A program made the position numbers and the translations under genes. A stretch of 7,874 nt of DNA from an uncultured Lysobacteraceae bacterium (GTDB lineage: Bacteria > Pseudomonadota > Gammaproteobacteria > Xanthomonadales > Rhodanobacteraceae): NCBI GenBank assembly GCA_946480705.1, contig CAMLLF010000154.1, positions 1 through 7,874 of the forward strand. Direction: 5' to 3'. This document shows, one piece after another, positions 5,777 to 7,874 of this stretch. Numbering within the stretch: position 1 is the first letter of the stretch; every line of letters starts with the position of its first letter. Below the pieces are notes generated by a model, which saw only the letters and a program-made list of their open reading frames with translations, did no database searches and was not told where the DNA came from.

Positions 5777-7201
5777 TCAGCGCCGGCGCATGATCGCGTC
5801 GCGGATGCCGGCATCGGCCGCATCGACGGTCTGCAGTTTTCCGCCGTCGTCGTGCCGCAGGCCGAGCCGCTCGTAGAGCGTGTCGAGCGGCGGAAATCCG
5901 CGACGCTGCGCGTATTCGCGATAGCGCGTGCGGAACACGTCGCTGCCGATCAGTCCATCGAGCTTTTCGACGAATTCCGCCGCACCCCATTCGCGCTTGC
6001 GCGCGAGGCAGCAGGCATGAAAGCGCTTCAGTGCGTCGTCGACGCTGAGCGCGCCGCCGCTGTCGCGTCGCAGCGTCACGTCGACATCGAGCCAGTACGC
6101 CGCGCCGGACCAATAGACCGCGTAGTAGGCGCGGCGCGCATGCATCGCGTCGCTGAGTTCGGCCAAGGTCAGATCCACTACGGCGGCGCCGCGTCCGCGC
6201 GCGAAGCCCGCGTCGAGCTGTTGCCAGGCGCGCCGCGGCGTCATCAGTCCACCGCGCGCGCGCAGCACGTTCTGCCAGTAACTCGCGAGCCCTTCGGCGA
6301 GCCACGCGCCGTCGTCGCCGAGGTAGGGATGCGCCCAGTGCGAAAACTCGTGGACGGCGGTCCAGTCCGCATCGAGCTGCTCGAGCGTAGCCGCCGGATC
6401 GACGCGGATGTGAACGGCGTTGCCCTGCCCGCGCAGCGACTGGCCGAATCCGACGACCTTGTCGCCGCGCCCCTTTCCCGGCAGCAGCACGACCTGGGTC
6501 TGTGGCAGCGGCAACTCGCCGTAGCCGCTCGCGGTCGCGGCCAATGCACGACGCACCCATTGCTGCAGCGTATCGCGCTGGGCCGGCGTCGTCTCGCCGA
6601 GTACGGCGAGGCGAACGCTGCCGCCAGGCATGTCGAGCTTCGTCTCCTCGAAGCGGCCGATCGCAACGAGGGCGGCCCAGCTGAACGGCGTCGGCGTGAC
6701 GACATAGCGCCGCGGCTCGCGCTCACCCGACGGCGTCCACGGTGGCGCGAACGCGTAGCCCGGCGGCAGCGTCACGCGGACTTCCGCTGCCTCGTCGCCG
6801 GCGCGGAGCAGCCACTGCTGCGGCGCGACGAGCAGCGTGCCGCCGACACGGCTGCCGATGTCGTGATCGCGGCTGTTCGCCACGGCGCCGACGCGCGCGA
6901 CATAGCTCAGGCATTCGCCAGCGCGCCAGTCGGCCGCGCGCCAGCCCGCGTCGTCGACACGCTCGATCGCGCCGTGCTCACGCTCGAGGTCCGCGACGAA
7001 CGCAGCGCCGCCGCGATGGAGACGGAATTCGCGCCGGCTCGCCGCCGCGTCGATGCACAGCTGCACGCGCATCTGCTCGGTGTCGGGAGCGTAGTCGAGC
7101 GCATAGCGCGTCGCGGCGCCCGCGCCCGCCGCGCCGATGCCGAGCGCGACCGCAATCGCGGCGCGGCTCCCAGGTAAAATCGCCGGATGGACGTTTCTCA
7201 T
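5777..7201 (-). CDS. Exported HEXXH metallopeptidase-like protein (M61/M1 superfamily type)
   Basis: This is a 474-residue protein with a likely signal peptide: a short basic start followed by a hydrophobic run at about 14-30, with cleavage probably near GAGAA/TRYAL. It therefore probably acts in the periplasm or outside the cell. The middle carries HEFSH at residues 284-288, a zinc-binding HEXXH, and WLAEGLASYW with Glu303 as the likely third ligand, as in gluzincin peptidases such as M1 and M61. The N-terminal half looks like the beta-rich domain found in front of M61-type catalytic domains. No PDZ domain follows, unlike classic glycyl aminopeptidases. The spacing HEXXH-x14-E is shorter than the x18 or so of M1. 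The start at 7201 is supported by GAGGTG (7211-7216), 9 bases upstream on the minus strand. The reading frame stays open far upstream into uvrD, but that part is antisense to uvrD and not coding. The substrate is unknown. Confidence 0.8.
   Translation of the reverse strand: MRNVHPAILPGSRAAIAVALGIGAAGAGAATRYALDYAPDTEQMRVQLCIDAAASRREFRLHRGGAAFVADLEREHGAIERVDDAGWRAADWRAGECLSYVARVGAVANSRDHDIGSRVGGTLLVAPQQWLLRAGDEAAEVRVTLPPGYAFAPPWTPSGEREPRRYVVTPTPFSWAALVAIGRFEETKLDMPGGSVRLAVLGETTPAQRDTLQQWVRRALAATASGYGELPLPQTQVVLLPGKGRGDKVVGFGQSLRGQGNAVHIRVDPAATLEQLDADWTAVHEFSHWAHPYLGDDGAWLAEGLASYWQNVLRARGGLMTPRRAWQQLDAGFARGRGAAVVDLTLAELSDAMHARRAYYAVYWSGAAYWLDVDVTLRRDSGGALSVDDALKRFHACCLARKREWGAAEFVEKLDGLIGSDVFRTRYREYAQRRGFPPLDTLYERLGLRHDDGGKLQTVDAADAGIRDAIMRRR
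7175..7180 (+). promoter_or_regulatory. -10 element of a probably leaderless uvrD promoter
   Basis: TAAAAT (5 of 6 to TATAAT) ends 6 bases before the uvrD ATG, so transcription should begin at or beside the A of the start codon. No Shine-Dalgarno sequence is near this ATG, in keeping with a leaderless mRNA. No convincing -35 is seen around 7152-7157, and no obvious LexA operator. Confidence 0.5.
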
Positions 7202-7874
7202 CTGCTCGATCACCTCAATCCTGCGCAACGCGAAGCGGTCTCGGCACCCAGCGGCCACTATCTCGTGCTCGCCGGCGCCGGATCCGGCAAGACGCGCGTG
7301 CTCATCCATCGCATCGCCTGGCTGCTCGACGTCGAGCGCGCGTCCCCCTATTCCATATTGGCGGTCACCTTCACGAACAAGGCCGCCGGCGAAATGCGCG
7401 GCCGCTGCGAAGGACTGATCGAGCACGGCACGCGCGGCCTGTCGATCGGCACGTTCCACGGCATCGCACATCGGCTGCTGCGCCGCCACTGGCGCGAGGC
7501 GCGGCTGCCTGAGACCTTCCAGATCCTCGACGCCGACGACCAGCAGCGTCTGATCAAGCGCGTGATCCAGGGACTCGACCTCGACGAGTCGCGCTGGCCG
7601 GCGCGACAGGCCGCCTGGTTCATCAACAGCTGCAAGGACGAAGGCAAGCGGCCCGACGCGATCGAACACGGCGACAATTCGACGACACGCACGCTGCTCG
7701 ACATCTACACGAGCTACGAGGCGCAGTGCCGCCGTTCCGGACTCGTCGATTTCGCCGAACTGCTGCTGCGCTCGCACGAACTCTGGCTCGAAGACGCCGC
7801 GCTGCTCGCGCATTACCAGGAGCGTTGGACGCACCTGCTGATCGACGAGTTCCAGGACACGAACAGTCTGCAAT
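7187..7874 (+). CDS. uvrD: ATP-dependent DNA helicase UvrD (helicase II), 5' part
   Basis: UvrD unwinds DNA 3' to 5' in nucleotide excision repair, where it removes the cut oligonucleotide, and in mismatch repair. The first 229 codons are present and the gene runs off the window. The start MDVSHLLDHLNPAQREAV is nearly the same as the E. coli start MDVSYLLDSLN, which fixes the ATG at 7187. Motif I (Walker A) is LAGAGSGKTRVL (residues 28-39), motif Ia includes AVTFTNKAAGEM, then GTFHGIAHRLLR, FQILDADDQ, SGLVDFAELLLR, and motif II (Walker B) DEFQDTN near the window's end. The frame is unbroken and similarity is high throughout, which marks this as a true chromosomal orthologue and not the plasmid-type Rep or PcrA. 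The helicase domains 1B, 2A and 2B beyond motif II are outside the window. It overlaps the divergent peptidase gene by 15 bases. Confidence 0.95.
   Translation, partial: MDVSHLLDHLNPAQREAVSAPSGHYLVLAGAGSGKTRVLIHRIAWLLDVERASPYSILAVTFTNKAAGEMRGRCEGLIEHGTRGLSIGTFHGIAHRLLRRHWREARLPETFQILDADDQQRLIKRVIQGLDLDESRWPARQAAWFINSCKDEGKRPDAIEHGDNSTTRTLLDIYTSYEAQCRRSGLVDFAELLLRSHELWLEDAALLAHYQERWTHLLIDEFQDTNSLQ

Noticed and set aside
7202..7873. Upstream extension of the peptidase frame across uvrD
   Set aside because: It is antisense to well-conserved UvrD sequence, and a good ribosome site and signal peptide place the start at 7201.
1..7874. CRISPR arrays, tRNA or rRNA genes, insertion sequences, toxin-antitoxin or phage defence genes
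   Set aside because: No regularly spaced repeats, no tRNA-like folds, no transposase or terminal repeats, and no such gene families were seen on either strand.

Overview
High-GC DNA with the gene content and style of a gammaproteobacterium of the order Xanthomonadales (Lysobacterales). The clues are a DNA polymerase I gene followed directly by a small RNA with repeated C-rich hairpin loops (the position and design of Xanthomonas sX13), a UvrD very close to the enteric protein, and a probably leaderless uvrD mRNA. The order-level placement is inference. The window opens on a BamHI site (GGATCC), with two more at 248 and 7280.

Layout. 21 to about 287, minus strand: the C-terminal end of a NodU/CmcH-type carbamoyltransferase, fused abruptly to 291-2012, plus strand: polA, lacking everything before the middle of the 3'-5' exonuclease domain. 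Within polA, at about 1056-1169, about 38 codons of unrelated DNA replace about 13 expected thumb codons. Read on the minus strand in another frame, they look like a piece of an ADP-ribosylglycohydrolase. 2111-2236: sX13-like small RNA with its own intrinsic terminator. 2375-3136, minus: a complete short-chain dehydrogenase (SDR). 3278-4026, plus: a second SDR, divergent from the first and broken near its 3' end by a frameshift with an apparent small deletion; its original stop overlaps the start of 4023-5069, a saccharopine dehydrogenase-like (trans-acting enoyl reductase family) oxidoreductase. 5080-5154: nested inverted repeats resembling a bidirectional terminator. 5211-5774, plus: UPF0114/YqhA-type membrane protein, whose stop lies 2 bases from that of the convergent 5777-7201, minus: an exported M61/M1-like HEXXH metallopeptidase. 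7187 to the end, plus: the first 229 codons of uvrD, head to head with the peptidase gene and overlapping its 5' end by 15 bases.

How it fits together. polA and uvrD are chromosomal replication and repair genes, so this is core-genome territory with small metabolic and envelope genes between them, not a mobile island. The second SDR and the oxidoreductase form a translationally coupled pair. The most interesting real biology is the C-rich-loop RNA after polA and the overlapping uvrD/peptidase start region. The three discontinuities (about 237-291, about 1056-1169, about 3870-3900) look more like cloning, assembly or sequencing faults than evolved features, and should be settled before biological weight is placed on them.
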